This document shows, piece after piece, positions 21,871 to 35,370 of a stretch of DNA of 64,000 nucleotides. The notes beneath the pieces are model-generated. The model was given only the letters and a program-made list of their open reading frames with translations. It did no database searches and was not told the origin of the DNA. The position numbers and the translations under genes are program-made. Every line of letters begins with the position of its first letter. The first letter of the stretch is position 1. This stretch comes from Lycorma delicatula (taxonomy: Eukaryota; Arthropoda; Insecta; Hemiptera; Fulgoridae), in NCBI RefSeq assembly GCF_047948215.1, contig NC_134457.1, positions 14,482,626 through 14,546,625 on the forward strand. Reading direction: 5' to 3'.

Positions 21871-22209
21871 CACAATTAATATTTTTAAATTCAGATTAAA
21901 TTGAAAAAATATAGGTACAGTTTAGAATTCAACAAACACAAAAACACTACGTAATTTGATTCTTAAAATTAATTGAACACTATCAAAATTATGTGAAAAA
22001 CAACTAAGCAGCCAAACGTTTAATTAGCAAGTAACCACAATTTTGTGACAACAATGAGTAGTAGTAAAATTAATTTCGAAGCATTCTGTTAGTATTACCT
22101 ACCTAATTTTTAAAGGTCTAAGTTTATTTTACCAAAAAACAATTGTTTTTAATTTTTATTAATTCAAAATATTTTTCTGTTGAGTTTTGTTCTCATAAAT
22201 AAAAAAAAT
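21871..22209. other. AT-rich spacer
   Basis: Nothing recognised before the TIR-family element. Confidence 0.35.
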
Positions 22210-22862
22210 ATGATGTGGACACCACACGACTTACTTGTAAGTCTATTAAATTAAATATACACATTTTTTTAAAATGAAAAGTACATAAAATTTTATTTTA
22301 CTAATAACTTCTGATTTTTTTATTTTTTTTTTATTGCTATAATTGAAATATTATTTATTGTAATTTTATTTTTACAATCAGAGGTTAATAATTAATAATA
22401 TATCAATATATTTAAATTAAAAAGGAAGTGAAGTCGGATTCGAACCGATGTGCCTTCCCCTTGTAAGATCCAAATATTTCATTAACAAAATTTTATTTGA
22501 CTATAACGCTGGATGGAAATGATAAAAATAAATACCGCTTATGATATTTCGTTGAAAAGCTTTCAATGAGGACTTATTACTGCAATTAACAAAAAGTCCA
22601 AAATACAAACGTTTTGGATTTTGGGCTTTTTTGGATATTTTTAGTAAAGTCAATTGCAATCAAAAGGGGAGTTGCACAACTAGATGTTACAACAGTCCTA
22701 AATCTAAAATTTCAACATCCTACGGCAAATCGTTTCTGAGTTATGCGAGGTACATACGCACATACGTACGTACGTACAGACGTCACGCCGAAACTACTTT
22801 ATATGCATTCAGGTATGATCAAAATGGATATTTCCGTTGAAATCTGAAAACATAAATTTTTC
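22210..22862 (+). mobile_element. TIR-family element, copy a
   Basis: It opens tgatgtggacaccac followed by gacttacttgtaag, a variant of the family terminus acttccttgtac. The body contains the tRNA-like B-box complement ggattcgaacc (22436-22446), tataacgctgg, a poly-thymine/adenine hairpin, ggttgcacaactagatgtt-type words and tatttccgttgaaatctgaa. The right terminus is eroded. Non-coding. Confidence 0.7.
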
Positions 22863-22979
22863 GCGATTACAATACTTGTTTGTTTTTCGTAGACTTTATT
22901 AATCAATTTTCTCAGAATTAAATTTTCTACAAGATTTGATAATACAATTTACGTATTAATTAGTCATTTAACAAAGTTA
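22863..22979. other. Short AT-rich gap
   Basis: Nothing recognised. Confidence 0.3.
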
Positions 22980-23310
22980 TTCAAACCTAAAAAAACGTGT
23001 TTTTCTTTACCGAATTTTTCCATTTTACGTTAGATATTATGAAAGCAACAGGAGATAAGTACTGGGACCTGTTTTATTCCAGTTTTAAGGTCAAAAACAT
23101 AAGAAATCATCACGTTTATCCCATATACAAAGCCTTAAAAATTTCAATAAGATCTCATTTCATCTGGGGAACTCATATCCGGGCAAAATCTTTTGCTCGA
23201 TAAGAAAGAATTTTGAACCTGTGTTTATTTGATTTTTTTCTTTATTTCAAGCTCTAGAATCAGTTCCCTAATAATTTCCCATTCCTCCTGATTCACTTTG
23301 TAAATGTGAC
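22980..23310 (+). repeat. Dispersed repeat E copy
   Basis: Runs from accgaatttttccatttta through catatccgggcaaaatc to tcctgattcactttgtaaat. Inverted relative to the 21.6-kb copy. Confidence 0.5.
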
Positions 23311-24232
23311 TTACAGGTAATATAAAGCTACAAAATGGATAGGCCATTAAAAATTTTTGATTCTAAATCTAGCAGTTTACGTAATAAAATTTAACTAAAA
23401 ATGTTCTAAGTCATATGTAAATTCTGAATACGGAGATTCACACATTATTCAAATCGAGGTTTAATATTTTCCATCACACGATATAACATATCCACAGAAA
23501 TAGCTGAAAGTTAGCGATGAAAGTTTCAATGTTTCGTCGGAGTGGATTACGTTTTAAATATCAGACGCTCCCGCGGCAAGATGTCCCGACCAAGGTATAT
23601 TATTGTGCCGGAAAACGAGTGTTTTGGATGCAATTTAACTGCATTCATTAATCGCTTAATTGTGCAAACAGTAAGCTTAATCTGATTAGATTATCACGAT
23701 TGTTTTCAGATTCTCCGGTACCTTCCAGAAAACAAAAGAAAATCTTCAACCTTCAAAATATCTCATTAAGGTGTCGGTAACAGCATCCCATCGTTGACTA
23801 CAAAGAAATATTGATCGATTGCATGTAAATCTATCACCATTTTGTGTTGATAATCACATATGCACGCTGTTCATCGCTCCATCATAACTAATTGATGTAG
23901 AAAGAAGAATCTATTGTTACCGAACATAACCGAATAAAAATGTTAATAATCGTTTCAGTAGCTCACCAATTATTTATTCTCTGCATTTCTTTAAAGTAAA
24001 TTATTTTTACGATGATAAGCAAGACTGATCTGCTAAAATAAGAATATACTTTCAACGGACAATTATTTTCGACGATAGAAAAAAACAAAATTAAAATTAT
24101 TATTAGGCATAAATTATTATTATTAGAAACAAATATCTGAAAATTATACCAAAGTAACTATATTAGAAACCAAAATGCATTAATAAAATATATCGATAGA
24201 AATAAACCATTTACAATATATAAAAATTTAGA
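23311..24232. other. Unique-looking AT-rich DNA
   Basis: Slightly less AT-rich at 23500-23800, but no open frame or motif was recognised. It could hold a regulatory element. Confidence 0.35.
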
Positions 24233-24902
24233 AAAGCTAACAACACAATTTTAGGAATTTCCCGTCACGCGGCAAAGCCGCGTTTCGAGAGAGTCCTACA
24301 ACTGTGGGTTTTTTCTGTTGCACGGCTTACACGCACATACATACACAACTTAAATTAAAATATTTATCATTTTATTAAAATATAATATTTTTTTGTTTAT
24401 TTAATTCAATGATTCTAACTAAAGCGCGTGCTCATACCGTACTTACTTTGCGCGGGTGTGGAGGTACTTGCAGCTAGGATCGGAACTAATTAACTTATGT
24501 AATTTAACAACTTAAATAGAACAAATTTTACATGTACGGTCGGCAGACTGGTGTAACCGTGAGGCTTAGCCCAACAAGTACCGAGTCAGCTGGGCGATCG
24601 TGTTCAAGACTCAGCCAGACGTTTACTTTTTTACACTTAAATATTATTCATTTATTTAATTCTATCGCTCATGTCACAAATGAGCGGTAGAACTGCAACA
24701 GAAGTTTTTGGGATGGAGGTGCAATTTTTAAAAAGGTTTTTTGTGCAAATATTGTAATTTTTTAATCATTAACAAATATGTTTAAGAAAAATATGACCTT
24801 AATTACGCGAAATCTTGAGATTACTGAGGATGACCTTACTCTGCAGCCTTATCCCCTTGACTTTTATGTTGAAAATTTAATGGCATCAATTACCCACATA
24901 TA

Positions 24903-25753
24903 CGAAGGATGTCTCTAAAGTAAAGACCGCTGGGAAATTTCTCTCCCTAAGGTTGGCGAACCTGTGTCTTGATGGCCACGCTAGTAATGTACGCACTGCA
25001 TTGTTGTCTGTAAGTTGTTGCGTTGTAGTATCATTGATTACGTGTGAGCGTTATAAAATAAATAGAAAAATCGATGTTGCCGCCGACTGTGAAATACATG
25101 GAGTTATACGTTTTTTAAACCGTCAAAACATTAACCCGGCTGAAATTCATAAGCAGTTGGTTGCTGTGCACGGTGATAATTTAATGAATGAAAGAAACTT
25201 CGAAAATGGTGTGAAAGGTTTAGAAATAACAGAATTAATGTGCATGATGAAGAACGTTCGGGAAGGCCCTCGATAATCATCAAGGACTTGTTGAAACATA
25301 TCGATGATGAAATCAGAGAAGATCGTCGTTCAACGATTTCCGACCTGGCCCTTCTTTTTCTTGATGTTTTAAGAGCTGTTTCCGTCGCATTGTTCATGAC
25401 CATTTAGGCTTCAGTTAGGTTTGTGCACGTCGAGTGTCGCACGTCTTAACGGAACGTCACAAAAAAATCCGAATGAGATTTGCTTTTGAATTTTTAATGC
25501 GCTATATAGAAAAAGGTGATGAGTTCCTTAATTCGATTTTTACCGGCGATGAAACATGGATTTCAAATTATACGACAGTACTGGCGGCAGAAGAATACGA
25601 CGAAGATATACTGAGGATGGTGTATCGGTACGATTAATGTCTTAATTCATGTGGCGATTATACGGGAAGTAGTAAAAGAGAAATAAAAAATATTTATAAG
25701 GTTTTTAGAATAAACCTATTTACAAGGAAACGGTCTTTAGAGATAACCTCTCG
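24903..25753 (+). mobile_element. Mariner-1, internally deleted, with TIRs and TA duplication
   Basis: The left end cgaaggatgtctctaaag is matched by the complement of the right end, cgagaggttatctctaaag. TA duplications sit at 24901-24902 and 25754-25755. It is 851 bp, shorter than a full ~1.3-kb mariner. The equivalent position in copy 2 of the host repeat (catagaagtaatctg near 35129) is uninterrupted and shows the empty site. Confidence 0.88.
24953..25635 (+). pseudogene. Mariner transposase, decayed and internally deleted
   Basis: The N-terminal block IHGVIRFLNRQNINPAEIHK is a mariner helix-turn-helix start. Stops follow near 25276. Later blocks are LTERHKKIRM (the place of the WVPHxL region), then TGDETWISNY with the first catalytic aspartate at about 25549. 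The frame then jumps to LAAEEYDEDILRMVYRYD, which belongs near the C-terminus. The second and third catalytic aspartates are therefore deleted. Not functional. Confidence 0.85.
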
Positions 25754-26003
25754 TAGAAGTAATCTTGCCAAGTTTGGTCAAAATCGTTCCAGTAGTTCTA
25801 GAAATATAAGGTGATTTGGAGGCCAACAGCGAACAAACACGCGTACATTAACATCCGGAAAATTTCCATCCGGTTTTTTGGGTTCCTTAGGAGTCAAAAC
25901 GTCACGATCCGGTGAAAACCGTATATGCCCAAATTGGATCGATTACAATACTTTCCCTTCCAGAGTTATAGCTCTGCTATAGCGCTATCTAGACCAGAAA
26001 ACA

Positions 26004-26279
26004 AAGGTAAGTAACATTTAACGTAAATTATGCTTCCAACAACTGCGTTTGATTTTAGGTAACTGTCTTATTTCAGTTGTCTTTTGACATTTAACGTAAT
26101 TCCGAAATAACAAAATTATAGTGTTGCTACAATAAATCACATACTTTCCCCTAATTCTCTAGAAGGGAACAGTTTACGTACTTCATTCGGTGTATGAATT
26201 CTGAAAATTAAAAGTGTTTTCTTAAAGGAGCCTTGAAATTCACCTAATGTGGCTCTTTACTAAGAAAAATAATTTTTTT
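26004..26279. other. AT-rich spacer
   Basis: Nothing recognised. Confidence 0.3.
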
Positions 26280-26560
26280 TGCACTACATATTTAAGTGGA
26301 CCTGCGCAAAATCACGGGTGAGTATACGCGGCTACTCTTATTCAGGATAAAGATATCTGGTAGGATTGTGGGCAGGATGGATGCACACTGTGCGGAGAAT
26401 GAATTCCTTCAGGCGCGGTTCGTTTGTCTCGTTTCGCTGTCCCTCGGTCGTAGATTATCCCTTTGCGCTATTCCTTTCCCTTATCCGAGATCCTTTTCTT
26501 CTCGGTAACTTTGACTTGCTGAGTCCCGGGTAGATCCTAGTAGGTCTTTATCGGTCAAGT
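26280..26560. other. GC-balanced block of unknown origin
   Basis: Contrasts with its AT-rich flanks. The 26296-26508 frame is arginine/serine-rich without a known domain. It could be a LINE untranslated segment or an exon. No splice signals stand out. Confidence 0.25.
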
Positions 26561-27199
26561 AAGAACAGATCTGAAAATAGACTTGTCTGAGGACTGTATT
26601 TCCTTCATGGTAGTTCTACAGAAAGTTTGAAAGTGCTGAATTAATTATCGTGTAACGCCGGACCTCCTAATACAATGTATTAAGCTTCGATTTCCCAATC
26701 ATTAACAATCTACCAGTGACCCTTCATTTATTTTCAAACAGGCTTTTAACGAAAAATATGTAACCTGACTTTAGAAACATACTAATTTTACGTATGGCTT
26801 GTTCTTTTCTGAATTTATTTATGTAAAATTTAGCGTTTAAATTTGCATTATTTCGGTAAGCGCTTTGGAAATACAAATAATAATAACAAAAAAAAAAAAC
26901 TGTGGAATTCCGAACTTCTTAAATAAGAAATCTGAAAATTGGGTGAAATTAAAAAGATAAGTGAAAATATTTGCTTCAGAAGATAAGTTTTAATGTTTAA
27001 AGTTGTAGTTTTCTCCCATTCCATTGTGTACTTAACTTCTAAATACACTGTAGTACTTTTAACCTCTTACTTACCACATTCTAAATTATCATTTCTATTC
27101 TTTGTCTTTATGTACGTTTTTACCTTTTACACATCCATTCATCAACAAATTAACAAAACCCGGATGACATACAACAAGGCACACCAACTATTAACCTAG
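26561..27199. other. AT-rich spacer
   Basis: Nothing recognised. Confidence 0.3.
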
Positions 27200-27560
27200 T
27201 TTGTCTCTTTACGTGGCTCTCACACAGATTTATCTTCTTTCTTATGCGACTTAAGACCTCTCCATTTCGAATTTTATCGATCCGTCTAATTTTTAACACC
27301 CTTCTACAACACTAAGATTTAAATGCCTCTACAAGTATTTTTTTTCTTTTCTGTTTTTCCTATTGTCCATATTTCACTAACGTAAAACGCTCTACTCAAG
27401 GCAATTATTTTTAAAAATTTTATTCTAATTTCTAGATTCATTAATAACAACACACCTTTGTATAAAAAAATTTCTTTGTTGTGGCAATCTGCTTTTGATA
27501 TCTGCATTACTTAGGCCATTCAATGAAATTTTATTGCGTAAATAGAAATATTCTACAACT
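27200..27560 (-). pseudogene. LINE-H reverse transcriptase C-terminal fragment
   Basis: The minus frame 27507-27319 includes NLEIRIKFLKIIALSRAFYV followed by SEIWTIGKTEKKK, the position of the L.YGSE.WT block that follows the palm domain in non-LTR polymerases. Decayed sequence with KWRGLKSHKKE extends to about 27200. Catalytic residues are not included. The lineage may be that of LINE-A or LINE-C; too short to decide. Confidence 0.6.
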
Positions 27561-27654
27561 TGTGGTACATTGTATTCTATCGTAATATTTAATTACTCAT
27601 TATTATTCTTCGTTTTTGCTGCTTCAATAAATATCTATCATTAAGTACCGAGTG

Positions 27655-28303
27655 CAGTAGCGGCTCGTATACAGGCACTGCGAAATTGCAGCACTCCTTA
27701 TTTCCACTTGATATTATCGATAACATTTAATATGAGACCTTTTTCCTATATATAATATATAATCCTTAAGCTTATTGTTCCCCAGTTTATGAAAAAGATA
27801 TAAAAATCTTTGTATGGATCTGTGCGCTTCACAGTTCCAGCGGCGTGGTGTTTGGCTGTTGTGCGAATGCGAACATAGGAAGCTGTACGCGAGGTGTGTG
27901 TGTGTGTGTGAGCACTGTAGCTCCCGCAGTGCTGACCATGGCGTGCTTGGTGAAAGGTGTTTTTTTTTACTCCGCGTGTGGACAGATTGTTCCTTGTTCG
28001 TTCCCTTTTCTAGTTTAGTCGGTGGAAGGAATATGAAAGTGATACAGTTATTTTTTCAGTTGTGATCAGAAGATGGCGGAAAGCAAGGACGCTTTGATTG
28101 CCAAATCTGTCCAAAAACCGGAAGAGCGAAAGAGAAAGTAATTAGTAAAAACTAAGTATGTATTTGTTTCTGTGTTCATAGAAATTTAAATTAAGTAACG
28201 TTGGACTGTAGTGTTTTTAAGCGGACATTTTATTAAGTTATTATTAAATAATATTACAAAATATTATTTATATTGACATTTTTATTATTTATTCGGTTAA
28301 TTT
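27655..28303 (+). mobile_element. hAT-like element, 3'-truncated copy
   Basis: It starts cagtagcggctcgtatacag, then follows the family: stem-loop tggatctgtg/cacagttcca (27815-27839), ggcgtggtgtttggctgttg, gttcccttttctagtttagtc and aagatggcgg (28070-28079). It stops after ttattcggttaa. The NRF-1-like palindrome is mutated (gcgaatgcgaac). About 650 bp of the ~900-bp family unit remain. Confidence 0.75.
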
Positions 28304-28689
28304 ACTGTAATAATAAACATTTAATTAATGAACAAAAAATGTTTAAATATGATATATTATTTAAAAACTTACTAAATTAAATATAAAGAAATAATCATTT
28401 AATCTAATAATTATCTCCTTCATAAAATGGTTTCGTTTGATTTCATTTTAATCCGCCAGAGTACATATATATATTCCTTCAGTGTACTGTTAGGACCGAA
28501 TAACAGTCATGACTGTTTATACATTTTAAACTATGATTTTTTAATTTTTATCTTTAGTGTAATATCTTTAACTCCTGATGATAACTTTCAAGTAAACCGA
28601 AAGATCTATAGCTTTTCTCAATGTGATGGTAAGGTGGAATTTTTTAATTGTTAATATTGTTTAATTAATTAACATATCAGAGGTACCAT
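28304..28689. other. AT-rich spacer
   Basis: The 28427-28654 open frame shows no recognisable domain. Confidence 0.3.
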
Positions 28690-29390
28690 GTTCGAGAAAT
28701 TAATTCTTAAAACCGTACACGATATTGTTCGCAAACATTTGAATCTGCTTATAAATTGTAGTTATTCCATGAACTTAAACCTAACGATAAGCCACAAAGA
28801 GTTTAATTGGTAAAGACCGTGTTAGATTTTATTTCTGCAGATGAAAACTACTCGTAGCGCATTCTATTCTTTTTATGAAACATTTCAAATTCATAAAGTA
28901 ATGAATCACCATAATTGTTAAGTTTGGAGCTCAAAAAATTACAGGACTCGGTGAAATTCGTTCTCAACTATCCGAAAATGAATGTCTGGTGTGGTATCAT
29001 GCATAAACGAATTTTCTGGTCATCTTTGACCAGACTTTTACGTACATAGCGTACTCGGACATGTTAGAAAACATTTTATTACCGGAGATTGAGAATATGG
29101 AGCGCCTAACTTTCCAGCAGGATGGAGTCCCCTCACATCATATAGAAATTGTGCGGACTGCGCTCAACGATAGATTCCAAGAAGAAATAGGTTCCAAGAA
29201 AAATAGGCAGAGAAGCTCCCATCACTTAGCCACCGCGAAGTCCCGATTTGACGCTGATGGAATTCTTCTTTTGGTGCTACATAAAAGATATTGTATACCA
29301 AGAAGAAATTCAATAATTCGATTACCAGTGTCAAAGAGTAACAACAGTATAGAAGCTATTCCTGGAGACATACTCTTCAGAGTATGAAAT
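28690..29390 (+). pseudogene. DD41D-type mariner-like transposase relic
   Basis: Decayed upstream blocks in three frames include LFHEL, KTVLDFIS and VWCGIMHKR (from about 28768 to 29010). The 29061 frame gives MLENILLPEIE and then LTFQQDGVPSHH with the second catalytic aspartate (QQD). After a frameshift, PPRSPDLTLMEFFFW and YIKDIVY follow, where the third acidic position is glutamate in LMEF in place of aspartate in the 51-kb relative. Best read as a second, older copy of the element represented at 51078-51621. No TIR was found. Confidence 0.7.
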
Positions 29391-29656
29391 GAAGTGGATT
29401 ATTCGTTTGATGTCTGCAGGGTTGTAAACGGCAACCCACCGAGTTGGTCTAGTGGTGAACGCATCTTCCCAAATCAGCTGATCTCGAAGTCGAGAGTTCC
29501 AGAGTTCAAGTCCTAGTAAAGTCAGTTATTTTTACACGGATTTGAATACTAGATCGTGGATACCGGTGTTCTTTGGTAGTTTGGTTTCAATTAACCACAC
29601 ATCTCAGGAATGGTCGAACTGAGATTGTATAAGACTACACTTCATTTACACTCATA

Positions 29657-30912
<1,256 letters not shown>

Positions 30913-30974
30913 TACATATCATCCTCAAGTATTATCTGAAAGGTAATTACCGGAGGCTAAACTGGAAAAAGGAA

Positions 30975-31392
30975 CAGGTGATCTGATTCTTATACAGATT
31001 ACTCATAACGATTCTCCATTACATTTAAGTCCAAATTTTGTGAATATTCATTTCATTCCAAATTATCAAATGCATCTATCGGATCTGCAAATGTCATGGA
31101 AGTGCATTCTTTTTGAACCTGTCTTCTACAATAATCTAAGGACCAGAATGATTGATTTCAATTGCATTCAATCTCTTTCTGAATTCAAACTGGTTTTCAA
31201 TTTTAGAGCCATCTACTCTTTTCTTTATTCCTCTATAAACTAATCGTACTTGGCAATATCTCAAAGACGAACTATTTAGAAAAAAAAAAGATTAACAAGA
31301 CGTTGTTCTTCCTTCATTAACATCAATGTGCTCAAATAAGTTGTATAAAGAATATGACGATAAAAAGAAAATCTTAACAATTTAGGAAAAGA
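30975..31392. other. AT-rich spacer
   Basis: The 31040-31243 open frame is not recognisable. Confidence 0.3.
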
Positions 31393-32475
31393 TTGATGTG
31401 GACACCGCATGACTTCCTTGTATTAAATTACATATACATATTTTCTGTTGCACTTCATTTACTCTTATTTCATTTGAAAGTGAGATAGGATCTTCCAATT
31501 TTTTAATAAAGTGGACAGTTACACAATTGCATTGTGGTGGACACCACATGGCTCAATTTTTTTTTGTGGTGTCCGTATCAGCATTTTATATTAGTTCATG
31601 TATTAATTTTTTTTTCACGTCGCTCATGTAGTTATGTGGTGTAAGTGACCATGCACAAATCGGTTCAAATCCGACTTCATATACATATATTTTTTTTAAC
31701 TTTTCTTTTTTTAATTTAAATATATTGATTTATTAATAATTACTAACCTCTGTAAAAAATTTTGAATTAAAATGAAAAGTACATAAAATTTTATTTCACT
31801 AATAACTTCTGATCTTTATATATATATATATATTTATTGTTATTATTGAATTATTATTTACTGTAAAATGTTTTGTACAATCTGAGGTTCGAACCCTTGT
31901 AAGATAAAATATTTCATAAATTAAACTTTTATTTGGCTATAACTCTGGTACCAATGATAATAAGTACCACTTATGATATATCGTTGAAAATATCTCAATA
32001 AGGACTTATTAAGAAAAGTCCAAAATTCGTATTTTTGGATTTTGAATTTTATTTGGACACTTTTGGTCCAGTCGATTGCAATTTTGTGTTATTTTTATTT
32101 TTTTTTATAATGGTTTATTTTTCTTTGCTTATTTATTTTAATTAAAAATGTTACGAAATTATAAACTAAAATTTTACGCTCAAATAAAGTAAAAAGCAAC
32201 CCATAAAATAATAAAAATAAAAACAAATACTAAAAATAAACATTTACTAAAGGGGAGGTGCTCAACTAGATGTTACAATAGTTCTAAATCCAAAATTTCA
32301 ACATTCTACGGTTAATCGTTTTTGAGTTATGCGAGATAAGTATGTACAGACGAAATGTCACGCCGAAACTAGTCAAAATGGATTCAGGGATGGTCAAAAT
32401 GGATATTTCCGTTAAAATCTGAAAACCGAAATTTTTCGCGATCACATTGCTTCCTTTGCTTCGTAGAAGGAAGTA
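31393..32475 (+). mobile_element. TIR-family element, copy b
   Basis: It opens tgatgtggacaccgcatg then acttccttgta and closes gtagaaggaagtaaaaa. Extra segments lie at about 31480-31680 (shared with copy d: tgaaagtgagata...gtggtgtccgtatcagca, cacgtcgctca) and at about 32095-32250 (unique, AT-rich). It includes ttcaaatccgacttcat and the second-half body. Non-coding. Confidence 0.78.
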
Positions 32476-33316
32476 AAAAACTTTAAAATGATATATTTAT
32501 CAGATTTTTACGAATTTTTATTGAAGATTTAAAGGTCTAAAATCCTTAATTGTACGAAGTATAGCAATGAATATACAAAACAATATTTTTTTCCTAACTT
32601 GTTTTTTTTTAGGCAGATGAACAATGCAATTACAGAAACATACTGAAATTTAAAACAAAATTAGTATAAAATTATTAAACAGAAAATAATTTGAAATATT
32701 AGACTACAATTAATTAAACATTGGACTCAATATTCTAAGCGGTTTACATGTAAACAATAAAGTTTAAGGAAACGTTAATTGTTATTTTAATCGTATATTC
32801 AGATCGGTACAAGGGAATTATTTTGCGGCACTACTGTTTAACAGTATAAGTTGCATTGTAGTTTTACGTACGCAACAAGATTTTGGTCTTTATATTTCAC
32901 GTTGCCAGTATTATTGTTACTATTATTATTATTAGTAATAGGGAAAGATAAGAAGGAAGAAGTTTGAAATAGCGAAAATCCCCTTTTAACATGAAATAAG
33001 GAAGCAGGAGACAGGAGACTGAAGATACGATGTATTGTATCTCTGTCGTGCACTCGTCTTTTTGTTTTCCCTACTCTCTTTACTTTACTTTACTTTACTT
33101 GCTCAGATTGTAATCTCACTTGAGTAAATAATCTGTCTTCCGTTCTCGGCACTTAACTCTTTCATTCCCGACCCAAACCCTAACCGACATGCACCCATCT
33201 CTATAAATAATATCTTTTGTTGTTTCTTATTGAACTTTTCTCTTTTTATTACTATTTCTTAGACAGACGCGCATACACGCACAGGCGGAACAGAAAGCAA
33301 GTACGAGTTTGTGGAA
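32476..33316. other. AT-rich spacer
   Basis: Contains tttactttactttacttt near 33078-33095 and mixed pyrimidine-rich DNA; no gene recognised. Confidence 0.35.
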
Positions 33317-33347
33317 ACACACACACACACACACACACATATATATT
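33317..33347. repeat. (CA)n microsatellite
   Basis: About 12 CA units followed by a short TA run. Confidence 0.9.
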
Positions 33348-33760
33348 ACTACAATTTAGCTGGAAATATGAAATGTATTTTTCTCATAAGTTATTTTGAT
33401 TTATTTATATTTTATCTTTCTATATTTTATTTCGTTTCTATCATTTTTTTTCTTTAATTTTATGTTTCGCTACTTCAATAAAACCTATCTGTAAATAAAT
33501 TCTAGTATATCACACCATCAGTTATAAAAAAGATGAGTAATGGAAGAGCCATTTTATTCCTGAAAAAGGACAAACTATTTATTTCATTCCTACAACTAGA
33601 CGTTTACCCCGAATTACAACGTACCTACCGACCTTGGTTATTTTGTTATGGGAAATGATTAAAGTAATGATTTAAAAAAGCTGACAATACAGTTGTTTCT
33701 GATGCAGGCTTATACACACAATTAATTAAAAATATTTATCATTTTATTTAAATATACGAG

Positions 33761-33949
33761 GGTATATTGGAAGAACAGGAAGAAGGGAAAAATTGTGTAG
33801 GCAGGCCACGTTTGGAATATGTAAAACAAATTGTTAGGGATGTAGGATGTAGAGGGTATATTGAAATGAAACGATTAGCACTAGATAGGGAATCTTGGAG
33901 AGCCGCATCAAACCAGTCAAATGACTGAAGACAAAAAAAAAAATACGAG
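33761..33949 (+). mobile_element. LINE-A 3' tail insertion with 7-bp target duplication
   Basis: About 180 bp match the 3' end of the 41960-43155 LINE: gtgtaggcaggccacgtttgg, aacaaattgttagggatgta, aatcttggagagccgcatca, accagtcaaatgactgaag and a poly-A tail. It is flanked by atacgag at 33754-33760 and 33943-33949. The insertion landed in the mariner-2 left terminal repeat. It is the cleanest definition of this LINE's 3' end. Confidence 0.88.
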
Positions 33950-33989
33950 AGTAAGTCAATTAAAGGAACATCTTATTAGACAGAATTAT

Positions 33990-34575
33990 CACTAGTGACG
34001 AAACATGGATCCATCATTACGAGCCGGAGAGTAAAAAGCAGAGTATAGAATGGAAACATCCAAATCGCCCTGCATAAAAAAGTTCAAGACCCAACCAACC
34101 ACAGGAAAACTGATGCTTACGGTTTTTTGGACTCAGAAGGCCTAGTACTGGAACATTATGAGGAAAGGGGCATGACAATAAACAGTGAGCGTTACAGTGA
34201 GATGCTTACTGCCAAGCTGAAGCCTGTAATTCGAAGCAAACGCCGAGGACTGCTGTCGAAAGTGTTGTGTTGTTGCACGATAATACCCGTCCACATACTG
34301 CTGCCCACACTGCTGAAACGCTCCAGAAACTCAACTTTGAAGTACTGGCTCGTCCTCTGTATAGTCCTGATCTTACCCCTTCTGACTACCACTTGTTTGG
34401 TCACTCAAAGAGGCATTAAGGGGCTGTCGATTTACCTCGGACGAAACAGTGAAAGAAGCGGTGCATTCTGGCTTTCAGCTCAACCGAAAACCTTCTTTTA
34501 TAAGGGCATAAGGAAACTTGTGCAACGATGGACCAAATGCGTTGAAATGCAAGGAGACTGTGTTGAAAAATGATG
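33990..34575 (+). pseudogene. Mariner DD34D transposase, C-terminal two thirds
   Basis: Frames read ITSDETWIHHYEPESKKQS (first aspartate), IEWKHPNRPA, VVLLHDNTRPHTAAHTAETL (second aspartate) and LYSPDLTPSDYHLFG (third). By my count 34 residues lie between the last two aspartates, the DD34D spacing. Stops occur after NRPA and in the C-terminal tail. The long open frame 34127-34573 is a different frame and not the gene. No N-terminal DNA-binding domain is present. Confidence 0.85.
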
Positions 34576-35370
34576 TACATGTAAGTTTCCTATTTGTATT
34601 GCAATAAAATTTATAACTAAATTGGGAATAATAATTGATTTACCCTCGTAATATTTTTTTCGTTTATTTAATTCAATGATTGTTACTAAATCGCGTGCAT
34701 ACCGTATTTAATTGGCGCGGGAGTAACAGTACTACCGACGATAGTCGGCACTAACTAATATAATTTCACAATTTACATAGAACAAATTTTGTTTGTACGG
34801 TTCGTAACTGGTGTAGCCGCGAGGCTTTACGCACCATGTACCGAGTCGATCAGGCGACCAGACAAAGTAACCTTTTTACACTTCAAATATTAATCATTTA
34901 TTTAATTTCTACTGCTCACCTGTGGCGCCACAACATAGCAGTAGGTTAAAGCATTCTTTGGGAGTGGGATGCAATATTTTGCAAATATTGTTATTTTTTA
35001 ATTGTTAACAAATGTGTCTAACAAAATATAACCTTAATTAGGCGAAATTTCGAGATACTTCGCTCTGCAATCTCATCCCTTTGACCATTGAAACTGAAAA
35101 TTTAATGGTATCAATGCCCCATACATAGAAGTAATCTGAACAAGTTTGTTCAAAATCGGTCCAGTAGTTGTGGAAATATAAGGTGATTTAGAGGCCAACA
35201 CCAAATACACGTACATACAAACATTAATATCTAGAAATATCCAGCCGGTTTTTTGGGTTCCTTGGATGAAAAATCGTCAAAATCTGGTGAAAACCGCATA
35301 TGCTCGTATTGGACCGATTACAATACTTTCCCTTTTAGAACTGTAGCGCTATCTAGACGGGAAAATAAAA

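Larger units (their letters stand above)
24233..26003 (+). repeat. Composite repeat D, copy 1 (split by mariner-1)
   Basis: A long repeat shared with 33675-35370. Common words include tttatttaattcaatgattc, cataccgta, gaacaaatttt, ggtgtaaccg, tgaaaatttaatgg, aatataaggtgatttggagg, tggtgaaaaccg and agcgctatctagac. It contains a tRNA-like stretch (gactggtgtaaccgtgaggc with gttcaagactc about 45 bp on). Mariner-1 occupies 24903-25753. Without it the copy is about 0.9 kb. Its class is not recognised and no terminal repeats were found. Confidence 0.7.
33757..34648 (+). mobile_element. Mariner-2, 5'-deleted, with nested LINE-A fragment
   Basis: The left terminus is cgag, which is repeated after the LINE insert and continues agtaagtcaattaaagg. 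The complement of the right end is cgagggtaaatcaatta. TA flanks at 33755-33756 and 34649-34650. Composite repeat D copy 1 shows the empty TA site (aaaatataatattttt near 24377-24391). After subtracting the LINE insert about 700 bp remain, so the first half of the transposase is gone. Confidence 0.85.
33675..35370 (+). repeat. Composite repeat D, copy 2 (split by mariner-2)
   Basis: Matches 24233-26003 on both sides of its own mariner-2 insertion. Left flank: aaatatttatcattttatt then aaatata. Right flank: taatatttttt and gtttatttaattcaatgatt. At the position where copy 1 has mariner-1, this copy reads ccccatacatagaagtaatc without interruption. The tRNA-like segment is taactggtgtagccgcgagg. Confidence 0.75.

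Noticed and set aside
22436..22446. tRNA gene suggested by ggattcgaacc
   Set aside because: Only a T-arm-like box B is found; no matching D-arm or acceptor stem. It is part of a dispersed family.
34127..34573. 148-codon open frame
   Set aside because: It is out of frame with the mariner catalytic motifs (LLHDN, SPDLTPSD) that lie in the same bases.
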